This document shows, one piece after another, positions 27,343 to 36,711 of a DNA stretch of 64,000 nt. The notes under the pieces were generated by a model, which saw nothing but the letters and a program-made list of their open reading frames with translations, was not told the DNA's origin and ran no database searches. A program made the translations under genes and the position numbers. Source of the DNA: Stenotrophomonas sp. 169 (GTDB lineage: Bacteria > Pseudomonadota > Gammaproteobacteria > Xanthomonadales > Xanthomonadaceae); the NCBI RefSeq assembly GCF_014621775.1, contig NZ_CP061204.1, positions 3,058,501-3,122,500 of the forward strand, written 5' to 3'. Every line of letters starts with the position of its first letter. Position 1 is the stretch's first letter.

Positions 27343-30300
27343 TCAGCCCAGCTTCTGCAGTTCGGCCGCCCGCTGCGCCACCTTCTTCGCCGAAATACCG
27401 CCGCGCCCGATCAGCTCCTGGGCGAACAGGGAAACGCGCAGTTCTTCGATGTCCCAACGCAGTGCCTGCCACTGCGGGCGGTCCTGCAGCCGCTTTCCGC
27501 GCCCCTGCTCCAGGGCCTCCAGGAACGGATGCAGCTCCAGCATGCGGGCCTGGTCGCGCGGTGGATCACGCTTGGCCCGCTCGGTGCGCAGCAGCATCGC
27601 CTTCAGGTAGCGCGGATACTGCGCGAGCGCGTCGGCCGGCGTTTCACGCAGGAAGCCGGCATGCACCAGCCCTGCGAGCTGGCGCTCCATGTCATCGAGG
27701 TTGCCGCGCGCCCACCCCATCAACGGTGCTTCCAGCGCCGGCTTCAGTTCCGCCACCAGTCCAAGGATGGATTCCGCCAGCTTCAGGCGCTCCATCGCTT
27801 CGCCGAACAGCGTCTTGATGGCACTGTCCCGTCGCTGCGCGAACGCCTGGGGATCGCGGATGTCGGCCAGGCCATCGGCCAGCACCGCGTTCATCGCTGC
27901 ATCGACAATGTCACCCCGTAGCCGTTCCTGTGATTCGATGGCGGCATACAGCAGGCCGGTCTTGGGGGAGACGGGAAGCTGCTTGCGGGCCTGCTTGGCT
28001 TTTTCGCCCAAAGCGATCTCCAGCAGGCGGCGCACACCCTTCGGATGCGCGTCAGCCGCCTGCTGCCGGTCGGCGAAGATGCGCAGCGCGGCGCTGTCCC
28101 CTTCGTCCACCAGCGCAGGGTAAGCCGGCACGCCCGCCTCGCCGGGCACCTGCAGGGGAATGGGCGTGGCGGGGAACTCGCGCAGCCCCTCCTCCGCCAT
28201 GTCACGGCCGGCACGCGCCGCGAACGCCTGCCCGGCCTTGTCCCCAAAGCGGGCGCGCAGACCATCCAGATCGCGCGAGGTGGCCAACACCTTGCCTTGC
28301 TCGTCGCGCAGCCGCAGGTTCATGTGCAGGTGCGTGTCCACTGCGTCGAGGTCGAAATCGACGAGCGCCACGGACGCACCGGTTGCACGCGACAGGAAGC
28401 GCGCCAGCTCACCGCGGATGTCATCGGCGCTGGGCTGCGGGAATGCTTCGGCGAACGCACGTGCGAAATCAGGTGCGGGCACGTAATTGCGCCGCATCGC
28501 CTTGGGCAGGCTGCGGATCAACCCGGTGGCCTTGTCGGCCACGAAACCGGGGGCCAGCCAGCCCAGTTGCACCGGGTCCAACGCATTGAGCAGGTGCAAC
28601 GGTACGTCCAGCGTCACGCCATCGTCGTCCGCTCCCGGCTCGAACCGGTAATGCAGCGGCAGCCGTGCATCGCCCAGCGACAAGTACTTCGGGAACCGGT
28701 CCTCCTCGCTGCCCTCGCCCGGCAGCAGGTCGATCAGTGACCAGCTCACGCCATGGCGCTGCGCAGGCGACAGACTCTTCCACCATGCATCCAGCCCCGC
28801 GGCGGAATGTATTTCCGACGGAATGCGATCCAGGTACCAGCGCGCCTGCCAGCCTTCGTCGGCGACGATCCCGGCACGCCGCAGCTTGGCCTCCTCTTCG
28901 CGCGCCTGCTCCAGCACTTTCTGGTTGTCGGCGATGACGCTGGCGCGGGTGTTGATTTCGCCGGTCACCAACGCCTGACGGACAAAGATGTCGTGCGCTT
29001 CGGACGGCTCGATACGCCCGTAATGCACCGGCTTCTTCGGGGCCAGCACCAACCCGAACAGGCTGATCTGCTCCGACGCCAGCACCTGACCCTGCGCGCG
29101 CGACCAATGCGGATCGAAGTGTCGACGCAGCAGAAGATGGGGCAGCTCGGCGATCACCCAGTCCGGCTCGATCGACGCGTTGGTCAGGCCCCATATTTTC
29201 TGGGTGTCCAGCAAGGTGGCGGCGAGCAGCCACGGCGGCGGCCGCTTGGCCAGCGTGGACCCCGGGAACGGCTGGAAGCGCCGCTGTCGTGGGGCCTGGA
29301 AGTCGCCTTTCTCCGTGCGGTGGCCGATCTGCGTCGGCAGGCCGGCGATCAGCGCGCGATGCAGGGTCTGGTAGGCAGCGGCACGTGCACGCTCGCTGAA
29401 GCCGCCGCCCTCTGGCGCCTGGTCTTTGCGGGCACTTGCCGCCACCGGTGCAGGCGCCTGCTCGGCAGGCTTGCCCTCGCGTGCCAGCCGCGCGGCGCGA
29501 TGCAACTGGCCGCGCGTCGCCTTGATCGCCGTGGCGTCGTCGGTGCTCGCAGGGGGCGCCTTGCTGCCGGCCAGCAACGGCGCCATCGAGGCCTCGTTGC
29601 CTTCCTCCGCCCACCCCAGCTCTTCGCACAGCAGGCGCAGCTGTCGATGCAGCTCCCGCCACTCGCGCATGCGCAGGAAGCCGAGGAAGTTGCGCCCACA
29701 CCAGTCGCGCAGCTTGGACTGCGTCATGTCTTCGTGGGCTTGCCGGTAGGCATCCCACAATCGCAGGACACCCACGAACTCAGAGCGTCCATCGGCAAAC
29801 TGCGCATGCGCCGTATCGGCCGCACCGCGCGCCTCGGGCGGACGCTCCCGCGGATCCTGGATCCCGAGGAAGGATGCGATCACCAGCATCGGCTTCAGGC
29901 AACCGGCCGCCTGCGCTGCGACCAGCATGCGGGCCAGCTTCACGTCCACCGGCAACCGCGCCATCTGCCGTCCCACTGCCGTCAGTCGCCGCTCGGTATC
30001 GACCGCGCCGAGCTCGGCAAGCTGCTGCCACCCATCGGCCACGGCGCGTTCGTCCGGCGCCTCCAGGAACGGGAAGTCCTCGATGCGACCCAAGCCCAGC
30101 TGCAGCATGCGCAGGATCACCCCGGACAGGCTGGAGCGGCGGATTTCCGGATCGGTGAACTCCGGCCGGGCCAGGAAATCAGGCTCGGCATACAGGCGGT
30201 AACAGATGCCCTCGGACACGCGCCCGCAGCGCCCTTTACGCTGGTTGGCGCTGGCCTGCGAAATCGGTTCGATGTGCAGGCGATCAAGTTTCTGCCGCGG

Positions 30301-31431
30301 GCTGTAGCGCTTGACCCGGGCGAACCCCGGATCCACGACGTAGCGGATACGTGGCACGGTCAACGAGGTTTCGGCCACGTTGGTCGCCAGCACGATGCGA
30401 CGGTTCGGACCCGGATTGAATACCCGGTCCTGGTCCTGGTTGGACAGCCGCGCATACAGCGGCAGCACCTCGGTCTGGCGGTACTTGCGACGCTCCAGCG
30501 ACTGGTGGGCATCGCGGATCTCGCGCTCGCCGGGCAGGAAGATCAGCACATCGCCCCGCGCGTCCAGACGGGTGATCTCGTCGATGGCACCGACGATCGC
30601 ATCGTTGACCGTGCGCTCGCCCTGCGCTTCCCCCTCGCCTTCCAACGGCCGGTAACGCACGTCCACGGGGAAGGTACGGCCTTCGACGCTGATCACCGGC
30701 GCATTGTCGAAGTGCTCGGCGAAGCGACCCGTATCGATGGTGGCCGAGGTCACGATCAGCTTGAGGTCCGGACGCTTCTTCAGCAGCTGCTTCAGATAGC
30801 CCAGCAGGAAATCGATGTTGAGGCTGCGCTCGTGCGCCTCATCCACGATGATCGTGTCGTAGCGCGACAACCAACGGTCACTGGCGATTTCCGCCAGCAG
30901 GATGCCGTCGGTCATGAACTTGATCCGGCTCTCTTCGCTGACCTTGTCATTGAAGCGCACCTGATAGCCGACCAGCTGGCCCAGCTCACTCTTCAGCTCC
31001 TGGGCGACGCGGGTGGCCACCGCCCGTGCGGCGATCCGCCGCGGCTGGGTGCAGCCGATCATGCCGGCCTCACCGCGGCCCGCGGCCAGACACAGCTTGG
31101 GCAGCTGGGTCGTCTTGCCCGAACCGGTCTCACCGGCGATCACGACAACCTGGTGGTCGCGGATCAGCGCCGTGATCGCCTCGGCTTCACGCGCGATAGG
31201 CAGTTGCGGGTCCAGAGTGATGGCCGGTTTCTGCCGAGCACGCGCCTGCCGGCGCTGCAACGAGGCCTGCAGCGCCTGTTCGAAGGCCGACTTCAGGCCC
31301 GCGTCGCCCGGCTTCGCCTGCCACCGGGACAACAGCGCGAGCAATCGCGAGCGGTCCCGGGTCATGGCGCCGTCGAGGGCGGCCCGCTGATCGCGCAGGC
31401 TGGACGCCTGGTTTTTTTCAATAGACTTCAT
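27343..31431 (-). CDS. hrpA: HrpA, DEAH-box ATP-dependent RNA helicase
   Basis: 1362 aa, close to the usual 1300. ATG at 31431 is preferred to the TTG one codon upstream. Walker A is in IAGETGSGKTTQLPK, the DEAH box is in IVDEAHERSLN, and motif VI is in QRKGRCGRVSEGICYRL. Helicase-associated and OB-fold regions and a long C-terminal DUF3418-type region follow. HrpA acts on RNA in the cytoplasm, for instance in fimbrial mRNA processing and rescue of collided ribosomes in E. coli. It is divergent from dps with an 89-base shared control region. Confidence 0.95.
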   Translation of the reverse strand: MKSIEKNQASSLRDQRAALDGAMTRDRSRLLALLSRWQAKPGDAGLKSAFEQALQASLQRRQARARQKPAITLDPQLPIAREAEAITALIRDHQVVVIAGETGSGKTTQLPKLCLAAGRGEAGMIGCTQPRRIAARAVATRVAQELKSELGQLVGYQVRFNDKVSEESRIKFMTDGILLAEIASDRWLSRYDTIIVDEAHERSLNIDFLLGYLKQLLKKRPDLKLIVTSATIDTGRFAEHFDNAPVISVEGRTFPVDVRYRPLEGEGEAQGERTVNDAIVGAIDEITRLDARGDVLIFLPGEREIRDAHQSLERRKYRQTEVLPLYARLSNQDQDRVFNPGPNRRIVLATNVAETSLTVPRIRYVVDPGFARVKRYSPRQKLDRLHIEPISQASANQRKGRCGRVSEGICYRLYAEPDFLARPEFTDPEIRRSSLSGVILRMLQLGLGRIEDFPFLEAPDERAVADGWQQLAELGAVDTERRLTAVGRQMARLPVDVKLARMLVAAQAAGCLKPMLVIASFLGIQDPRERPPEARGAADTAHAQFADGRSEFVGVLRLWDAYRQAHEDMTQSKLRDWCGRNFLGFLRMREWRELHRQLRLLCEELGWAEEGNEASMAPLLAGSKAPPASTDDATAIKATRGQLHRAARLAREGKPAEQAPAPVAASARKDQAPEGGGFSERARAAAYQTLHRALIAGLPTQIGHRTEKGDFQAPRQRRFQPFPGSTLAKRPPPWLLAATLLDTQKIWGLTNASIEPDWVIAELPHLLLRRHFDPHWSRAQGQVLASEQISLFGLVLAPKKPVHYGRIEPSEAHDIFVRQALVTGEINTRASVIADNQKVLEQAREEEAKLRRAGIVADEGWQARWYLDRIPSEIHSAAGLDAWWKSLSPAQRHGVSWSLIDLLPGEGSEEDRFPKYLSLGDARLPLHYRFEPGADDDGVTLDVPLHLLNALDPVQLGWLAPGFVADKATGLIRSLPKAMRRNYVPAPDFARAFAEAFPQPSADDIRGELARFLSRATGASVALVDFDLDAVDTHLHMNLRLRDEQGKVLATSRDLDGLRARFGDKAGQAFAARAGRDMAEEGLREFPATPIPLQVPGEAGVPAYPALVDEGDSAALRIFADRQQAADAHPKGVRRLLEIALGEKAKQARKQLPVSPKTGLLYAAIESQERLRGDIVDAAMNAVLADGLADIRDPQAFAQRRDSAIKTLFGEAMERLKLAESILGLVAELKPALEAPLMGWARGNLDDMERQLAGLVHAGFLRETPADALAQYPRYLKAMLLRTERAKRDPPRDQARMLELHPFLEALEQGRGKRLQDRPQWQALRWDIEELRVSLFAQELIGRGGISAKKVAQRAAELQKLG

Positions 31432-31459
31432 CAATCGATTCGTTTGATTTTTTGAAAGC

Positions 31460-31480
31460 GACCAGTCATTAGTTCTGGTC
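31460..31480. promoter_or_regulatory. Inverted repeat in the hrpA-dps control region
   Basis: GACCAG and CTGGTC are separated by nine bases, and a second imperfect palindrome (TCTATCGTAGA) overlaps its end. The site is 41 bases before the dps start and could be an operator or part of the promoter. It does not match the OxyR consensus, so the regulator is unknown. Confidence 0.35.
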
Positions 31481-31520
31481 TATCGTAGAGATCATCTCAC
31501 CCACAAGGAGAAACGTCCCC

Positions 31521-32084
31521 ATGGCAAAGACCAAGAGTGTCACCAAGGCCCCGGCGGCCAAGGAAAAAACCGGCAAGCAGAAGCTGGCCGATGCCGCCCC
31601 GTCGGCACCTGGCATTGATATCGGGATCAAGGAAGCCGAGCGCAAGAAGATCGCCGATGGCCTCTCGCGCTATCAGGCGGATGCGTTCACCTTGTACCTG
31701 AAGACCCACAACTTCCATTGGAACGTGACCGGGTCGATGTTCAACTCGCTGCACACCATGTTCGAAACGCAGTACACCGAACAGTGGGCCGCACTGGACG
31801 AAGTCGCCGAGCGCATCCGCGCCCTGGGCTTCAATGCTCCCGGTTCGTACCGCGAGTTCGCCGCGCTGACCTCGATCCCGGAAGAAGCGGGCCTGACCAA
31901 CAGCGCCGACTGGCGTGAGATGGTACGCCAGTTGGTGGTCGCCAACGAGGCGGTCTGCCGCACCGCCCGCCAGGTACTGGACGTCGCGGACGACGCCGAC
32001 GACGCCCCCACCGAAGACCTGATGACCCAGCGCCTGCAGACCCACGAGAAGTACGCCTGGATGCTGCGTTCGCTGCTGCAGTAA
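31521..32084 (+). CDS. dps: Dps-type ferritin-like DNA-protection protein
   Basis: 187 aa with AAGGAG upstream. The ferroxidase signature runs from HNFHWNVTGSMFNSLH through FETQYTEQWAALDEVAERI. The N-terminus (about 30 residues) is rich in Lys and Ala, the kind of tail that binds DNA in E. coli Dps. Dps forms a 12-mer that oxidises and stores iron with peroxide and shields DNA in stress or stationary phase. It is monocistronic, with its own terminator. Confidence 0.94.
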   Translation: MAKTKSVTKAPAAKEKTGKQKLADAAPSAPGIDIGIKEAERKKIADGLSRYQADAFTLYLKTHNFHWNVTGSMFNSLHTMFETQYTEQWAALDEVAERIRALGFNAPGSYREFAALTSIPEEAGLTNSADWREMVRQLVVANEAVCRTARQVLDVADDADDAPTEDLMTQRLQTHEKYAWMLRSLLQ

Positions 32085-32090
32085 AACGAC

Positions 32091-32110
32091 GGGGCGAGGC
32101 CCCTTTGTTT
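32091..32110 (+). terminator. Rho-independent terminator of dps
   Basis: GGGGC-GAG-GCCCC followed by TTTGTTTT, seven bases after the stop. A second hairpin follows at 32152-32171 (GCCCCCTT, loop, AAAGGGGGC) and may back it up. Confidence 0.8.
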
Positions 32111-32202
32111 TACTGCCCGCGCATTCCTCCTATCCCCCCGCCTTCGGCGCGCCCCCTTAACAAAGGGGGCTTGCACCCGGCTGGATGGCGAGGATTGCCG
32201 CG

Positions 32203-32277
32203 GTAGCGCCGAGCCGTGCTCGGCGGAATGTGCCCGCCAACGGCCCGCTGCGCTCGCCGACCATGGGTCGGCGCTAC
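32203..32277. repeat. SMAG-type palindrome dimer
   Basis: GTAGCGCCGAGCCGTGCTCG starts at 32203 and the inverted partner ends GGCGCTAC at 32277. The left unit has a compensated stem change relative to other units (GAGC/GCTC instead of GACC/GGTC). It is joined through a 50-bp linker to copy D. Confidence 0.92.
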
Positions 32278-32327
32278 CGATGACCGCATGCCGACGGTTC
32301 AATGGCCGCCATGGACCTGTCGAAGGC

Positions 32328-32429
32328 GGGGCGGGGTGGGTTGGCGGGGGCGTTGAGTGCCATGGATGGCACGAAACGAGGCCCGCATGGATGCGGCTCC
32401 TGCCGTCCCCCGCCAACCCACCCCGCCCC
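32328..32429 (+). repeat. Structured palindromic repeat, copy D (full length, core on the + strand)
   Basis: Perfect 23-bp arms at 32328-32350 and 32407-32429 enclose the core at 32351-32406. Hairpin 1 is GTGCC-ATGGAT-GGCAC; the other copies have C:G where this one has T:A, a compensated change. Hairpin 2 is GGC-CCGC-ATGGAT-GCGG-CTCCT-GCC. It lies in the leader of recQ on the same strand, 120 bases before the start codon. Confidence 0.93.
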
Positions 32430-32450
32430 GCCAACCCACGGCCCTGCAGC

Positions 32451-32511
32451 CATTGCCGTTGCCGTTGCCGTTGACGTTGCCTTTGCCTTTGCCTTTGCTT
32501 TGCCGTTGCCG
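32451..32511 (+). repeat. CCGTTG/CCTTTG hexanucleotide array upstream of recQ
   Basis: About ten units of GCCGTT and GCCTTT, ending 37 bases before the recQ start. It is the reverse-strand counterpart of the array at 13561-13641 and occupies the same place relative to the structured repeat. Its location suggests that unit number could alter promoter or leader spacing of recQ. Confidence 0.88.
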
Positions 32512-32548
32512 GTAAACCTGCAGTCGCCCGACGGGGTAAACTATCGGG

Positions 32549-34357
32549 ATGCCTTCCAGTCCCGCGCACGAGCTGCTCCGCCGCGTCTTTGGTTACGACG
32601 ACTTCCGCGGCCCGCAACGGGACATCGTCGAGCACGTCGCTGCCGGCCATGACGCCCTTGTCCTGATGCCCACTGGCGGTGGCAAGTCACTCTGCTACCA
32701 GGTGCCCGCGCTGCTGCGCGACGGCTGCGGGATCATCATCTCGCCGCTTATCGCCTTGATGCAGGATCAGGTCGAAGCCCTGCGCCAGCTTGGCGTGCGC
32801 GCTGAATTCCTCAATTCCACCCTGGATGGCGAAACCGCCGCCCGCGTGGAGCGCGACCTGCTGGCCGGCGACCTCGACATGCTCTATGTCGCCCCCGAAC
32901 GGCTGCTGACCGGACGCTTCCTGTCCCTGCTCTCGCGCAGCCGCATCGCCTTGTTCGCCATCGATGAAGCCCACTGCGTATCGCAGTGGGGCCACGACTT
33001 CCGCCCCGAATACCGCCAGCTCACCGTGCTGCACGAACGCTGGCCGGAAATTCCGCGGCTGGCCCTGACCGCCACCGCCGATCCGCCCACCCAACGCGAG
33101 ATCGCCGAGCGCCTGGACCTGTCCCAGGCACGCCACTTCGTCAGCTCCTTCGACCGGCCGAACATCCGTTACACCGTCGTGCAGAAGGACAACGCGCGGC
33201 AGCAGTTGACCACTTTCCTGGCCAGCCACCGCAACGAGGCCGGCATCGTCTACTGCATGTCCCGGCGCAAGGTCGAGGAAACCGCCGAGTTCCTGTCCAG
33301 CCAAGGCTTCACCTCGCTGCCCTACCACGCCGGTCTGCCCGCAGAGGTGCGCGCCAACAACCAGCGCCGCTTCCTGCGCGAAGACGGCATCGTGATGTGC
33401 GCGACCATCGCCTTCGGCATGGGGATCGACAAACCCGACGTGCGCTTCGTCGCCCACACCGACCTACCCAAGTCGATGGAAGGGTATTACCAGGAAACCG
33501 GGCGCGCCGGCCGCGACGGGGAGCCGGCGGAGGCCTGGCTCTGCTACGGACTGGGCGACGTGGTGCTGCTGAAGCAGATGATCGAGCAGTCCGAAGCAGG
33601 CGAGGAGCGCAAGCAGCTTGAACGTTCCAAGCTGGACCACCTGCTGGGCTACTGCGAATCCATGCAATGCCGCCGCCAGGTGCTGCTTGCCGGGTTTGGC
33701 GAGACCTATCCGCAACCCTGCGGCAACTGTGACAACTGCCTGACCCCGCCTGCCGCCTGGGACGCCACCGTCCCCGCGCAGAAGGCGCTCAGCTGCGTGT
33801 ATCGCAGCGGCCAACGCTACGGCGTGGGCCATCTGATCGACATCCTGCGTGGCAGCGAGAACGAGAAAGTGCGCCAGAGCGGGCATGAAAAACTGAGTAC
33901 CTACGGCATCGGCAAGGACCTGGACAGCCGCACCTGGCGCAGCGTGTTCCGGCAGTTGGTGGCGACCAGCCTGCTCGAGGTGGATACCGCCGGCCACGGC
34001 GGCCTGCGCCTCACCGATGCCAGCCGGGACGTACTCAAAGGCCAGCGGCAGATCAGCATGCGGCGTGACAGCGCGCCCAGCAGCAGCCGCGAACGCAGCA
34101 CCCCGCGCAGCGGCAGCGGTCTGTCGGTGCTGCCGCAGGACCTGATGCTGTTCAACGCACTGCGCACGCTGCGCGCCGAGCTGGCGCGCGAGCAGAACGT
34201 GCCAGCGTTTGTCATCTTCCATGACAGCACGCTGCGCAACATCGCCGAACAACGGCCGACTTCGTTGGACGCGCTGGCCCGCGTGGGCGGCATCGGCGGT
34301 ACCAAGCTCGCACGCTATGGCCCCAAGCTGATCGACGTGGTGCGCGAAGAAGGGTGA
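32549..34357 (+). CDS. recQ: RecQ DNA helicase
   Basis: 602 aa. Helicase core: Walker [17 protein letters not shown] in [18 protein letters not shown], and motif [13 protein letters not shown]. The RQC zinc site is built from CESMQCRRQ and CGNCDNC. A Ser/Arg-rich linker follows near residues 505-530, then a C-terminal HRDC domain. RecQ unwinds DNA 3' to 5' in the RecF repair pathway. The immediate leader holds a hexanucleotide array and copy D of the structured repeat. Confidence 0.96.
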   Translation: MPSSPAHELLRRVFGYDDFRGPQRDIVEHVAAGHDALVLMPTGGGKSLCYQVPALLRDGCGIIISPLIALMQDQVEALRQLGVRAEFLNSTLDGETAARVERDLLAGDLDMLYVAPERLLTGRFLSLLSRSRIALFAIDEAHCVSQWGHDFRPEYRQLTVLHERWPEIPRLALTATADPPTQREIAERLDLSQARHFVSSFDRPNIRYTVVQKDNARQQLTTFLASHRNEAGIVYCMSRRKVEETAEFLSSQGFTSLPYHAGLPAEVRANNQRRFLREDGIVMCATIAFGMGIDKPDVRFVAHTDLPKSMEGYYQETGRAGRDGEPAEAWLCYGLGDVVLLKQMIEQSEAGEERKQLERSKLDHLLGYCESMQCRRQVLLAGFGETYPQPCGNCDNCLTPPAAWDATVPAQKALSCVYRSGQRYGVGHLIDILRGSENEKVRQSGHEKLSTYGIGKDLDSRTWRSVFRQLVATSLLEVDTAGHGGLRLTDASRDVLKGQRQISMRRDSAPSSSRERSTPRSGSGLSVLPQDLMLFNALRTLRAELAREQNVPAFVIFHDSTLRNIAEQRPTSLDALARVGGIGGTKLARYGPKLIDVVREEG

Positions 34358-34471
34358 TGCCCCAGCAGCACTGACAACCTGCGGGCATCACCGCCCTGGT
34401 GCGGGTCCAGCGTTGAACCGACCGTTCAGACCGCGGCTGCAGCCGCCGCCGGTTCCCGCTAAAGTACGCCC

Positions 34472-34843
34472 ATGTCCGTTGCCTCCACCCTGCTGCGCGT
34501 AGTGTTGATGCTCAGCCTGCTGTTCAACGGGCTGAACGTCGCCATGGCCAGTGCCCAAGCCATGCCCGCGACGGCTGACACCGCAGCCAAGACGGCACCG
34601 CCGTGCCACACGCACGCCGACATGGCCGCAGAGCCGCACGCCAGCCAGTTGCAGGCGCCCATCGACGACAGTCACTGCAAGCTGAAGGACTGCCTGCGTG
34701 CATGCGCACAGCAGCCTGCGCTGGCGGCTACCGGTGCGCTGCTGTTGCCTGTGGCGCCTGCCGATGCAGGCCCGTTCCCGCAGCACGCCACGGATCTTCC
34801 AACGCCCTCGCTGCAGCGCATCCAACGTCCTCCCATCGGTTGA
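34472..34843 (+). CDS. copL: CopL-family metal-binding regulatory protein
   Basis: 123 aa. The signal-like N-terminus is LLRVVLMLSLLFNGLNVAMA. The mature part has scattered His, Cys and Met (CHTHADMAAEPH, HCKLKDCLRACAQ) able to bind copper. In Xanthomonas, copL stands directly before copA and is needed for copper-induced expression of copAB. Order and distance to copA fit that here. The sequence is short and divergent, so the name relies mainly on context and the Cys/His pattern. Confidence 0.82.
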   Translation: MSVASTLLRVVLMLSLLFNGLNVAMASAQAMPATADTAAKTAPPCHTHADMAAEPHASQLQAPIDDSHCKLKDCLRACAQQPALAATGALLLPVAPADAGPFPQHATDLPTPSLQRIQRPPIG

Positions 34844-34932
34844 GTCCAACGCGCACGCCCCGAGCGTGATTCGACGCTGGCCCGCTGCCCTTACGGCACG
34901 GCCGGTGACCTCCTGCGTCTGGAGTTTCCAAC

Positions 34933-36711
34933 ATGAGTGTTTCTTCTTCTTACAGCGGGCGCCTGCCCGCGATGCCGTCGCGCCGCCTGTTCGTGCAAGG
35001 GCTGGCGGCCGGTGGCGTGGTCGCCGGCATCGCCGCGGCGGGTATCACGCCGCGCGCCTTCGCGGCGGCGGGGCCGGGTCTGGCGGGTGCGCCACGGGTG
35101 CTCAGCGACTCCCGCATCGACTTGGCCATCGGCGAATCAGCCGCGAACTTCACGGGCCGGACCCGTCCGGCGATCACGGTCAACGGCAGCCTGCCGGCCC
35201 CGGTCCTTCGTTGGCGCGAAGGCCAGACCGTCGACATCCACGTGCGCAACACGCTGGCCCACCATCCCACCTCGATCCACTGGCACGGCATCCTGCTGCC
35301 CGCCAACATGGACGGCGTGCCGGGCCTGAGTTTCAACGGCATCGCGCCCGGCGAGGCCTACCACTACCGCTTCACCCTGAACCAGTCGGGCACCTACTGG
35401 TATCACAGCCATTCGATGTTCCAGGAGCAGGCCGGGTTGTACGGTGCGCTGATCATCGATCCCGCTGCGCCGCCGCCCTACGCGTTCGATCGCGAGCATG
35501 TCGTCCTGCTCTCCGACTGGACCGACCTGGATCCCGGCGCACTGTTCCGGCGCATGAAAAAGCTGGCCGAGCATGACAACTACTACAAGCGGACGCTGCC
35601 CGACTTCGTGCGCGATGTCCGCCGCGACGGCTGGAGCGCGGCGTTGTCCGACCGTGGCATGTGGGGGCGCATGCGCATGACGCCCACCGACATCTCCGAT
35701 GTCAACGCGCACACGTATACCTACCTGATGAATGGCACAGCGCCGGCCGGCAACTGGACCGGGCTGTTCCGCAGTGGCGAGAAAGTACTGCTGCGCTTCA
35801 TCAACGGCGCAGCCATGACGTACTTCGACGTGCGCATCCCCGGTCTGAAAATGACGGTCGTCGCAGCCGACGGCCAGTACATCCATCCCGTCAGCATCGA
35901 CGAATTCCGCATAGCGCCTGCAGAGACGTTCGACGTCCTGGTAGAGCCCAGCGGCCAGGATGCCTACACGATCTTCTGCCAGGACATGGGCCGCACCGGC
36001 TTCGCCGCCGGTACGCTGGCCGTGCGCCATGGCCTGCAGGCGCCGGTGCCGGAACGCGATCAGCGCCCGCTGTTGACCATGGCCGACATGGGCCACGGCA
36101 TGGGTCATGGTGCGGCAGCCGGGATGGACCACGACATGGCCGGCATGGACCACGGCGCGCACGCGTCGCACGGCACGACGGCGGCCGCCGTGACACACCC
36201 GGCCAGCGAACGCGGCAATCCACTGGTGGACATGCAAAGCAGTGCGACCGACCCGAAGCTCGACGATCCGGGGATCGGACTGCGCGACAATGGCCGCGAG
36301 GTACTGACCTACGGCGCGATGCGCAGCCTGTTCGATGACCCCGACGGTCGCGAGCCGGGCCGCGAGGTCGAGCTGCATCTCACCGGCAACATGGAGAAGT
36401 TTGCCTGGTCGTTCGATGGCATCCCCTTCGCCGGTGCCGAGCCCCTGCGGCTCAACTATGGCGAGCGCATGCGCATCGTGCTGGTCAACGACACCATGAT
36501 GCAGCATCCCATCCACCTGCACGGCGTGTGGAGTGACGTGGAGGACGCGCAGGGTAACTTCCACCTGCGCAAGCACACCGTCGACATGCCACCGGGCACC
36601 CGCCGCAGCTACCGCGTGCGGGCCGATGCACTGGGCCGCTGGGCCTTCCATTGCCATCTGCTGTACCACATGGAAGCCGGCATGATGCGCGAAGTGAGGA
36701 TCGAAGAATGA
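34933..36711 (+). CDS. copA: CopA, periplasmic multicopper oxidase for copper resistance
   Basis: 592 aa. A twin-arginine signal (SRRLFVQGLAAGGVVAG) directs folded export. The copper-binding motifs are HWHG near residue 117, YHSHS near 157, and HPIHLHG and HCHLLYHMEAGM near the end. A Met/His-rich stretch (MGHGMGHGAAAGMDHDMAGM) near residues 390-410 is typical of CopA. The enzyme oxidises Cu(I) and sequesters copper in the periplasm. The stop overlaps the copB start as ATGA. Copper induction through CopL is inferred. Confidence 0.96.
   Translation: MSVSSSYSGRLPAMPSRRLFVQGLAAGGVVAGIAAAGITPRAFAAAGPGLAGAPRVLSDSRIDLAIGESAANFTGRTRPAITVNGSLPAPVLRWREGQTVDIHVRNTLAHHPTSIHWHGILLPANMDGVPGLSFNGIAPGEAYHYRFTLNQSGTYWYHSHSMFQEQAGLYGALIIDPAAPPPYAFDREHVVLLSDWTDLDPGALFRRMKKLAEHDNYYKRTLPDFVRDVRRDGWSAALSDRGMWGRMRMTPTDISDVNAHTYTYLMNGTAPAGNWTGLFRSGEKVLLRFINGAAMTYFDVRIPGLKMTVVAADGQYIHPVSIDEFRIAPAETFDVLVEPSGQDAYTIFCQDMGRTGFAAGTLAVRHGLQAPVPERDQRPLLTMADMGHGMGHGAAAGMDHDMAGMDHGAHASHGTTAAAVTHPASERGNPLVDMQSSATDPKLDDPGIGLRDNGREVLTYGAMRSLFDDPDGREPGREVELHLTGNMEKFAWSFDGIPFAGAEPLRLNYGERMRIVLVNDTMMQHPIHLHGVWSDVEDAQGNFHLRKHTVDMPPGTRRSYRVRADALGRWAFHCHLLYHMEAGMMREVRIEE

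Noticed and set aside
28753..31455. 900-codon + strand open frame opposite hrpA
   Set aside because: Antisense frame of a gene with clear DEAH helicase motifs.
31441..31520. OxyR site upstream of dps
   Set aside because: The palindromes there do not fit the four-part OxyR pattern.
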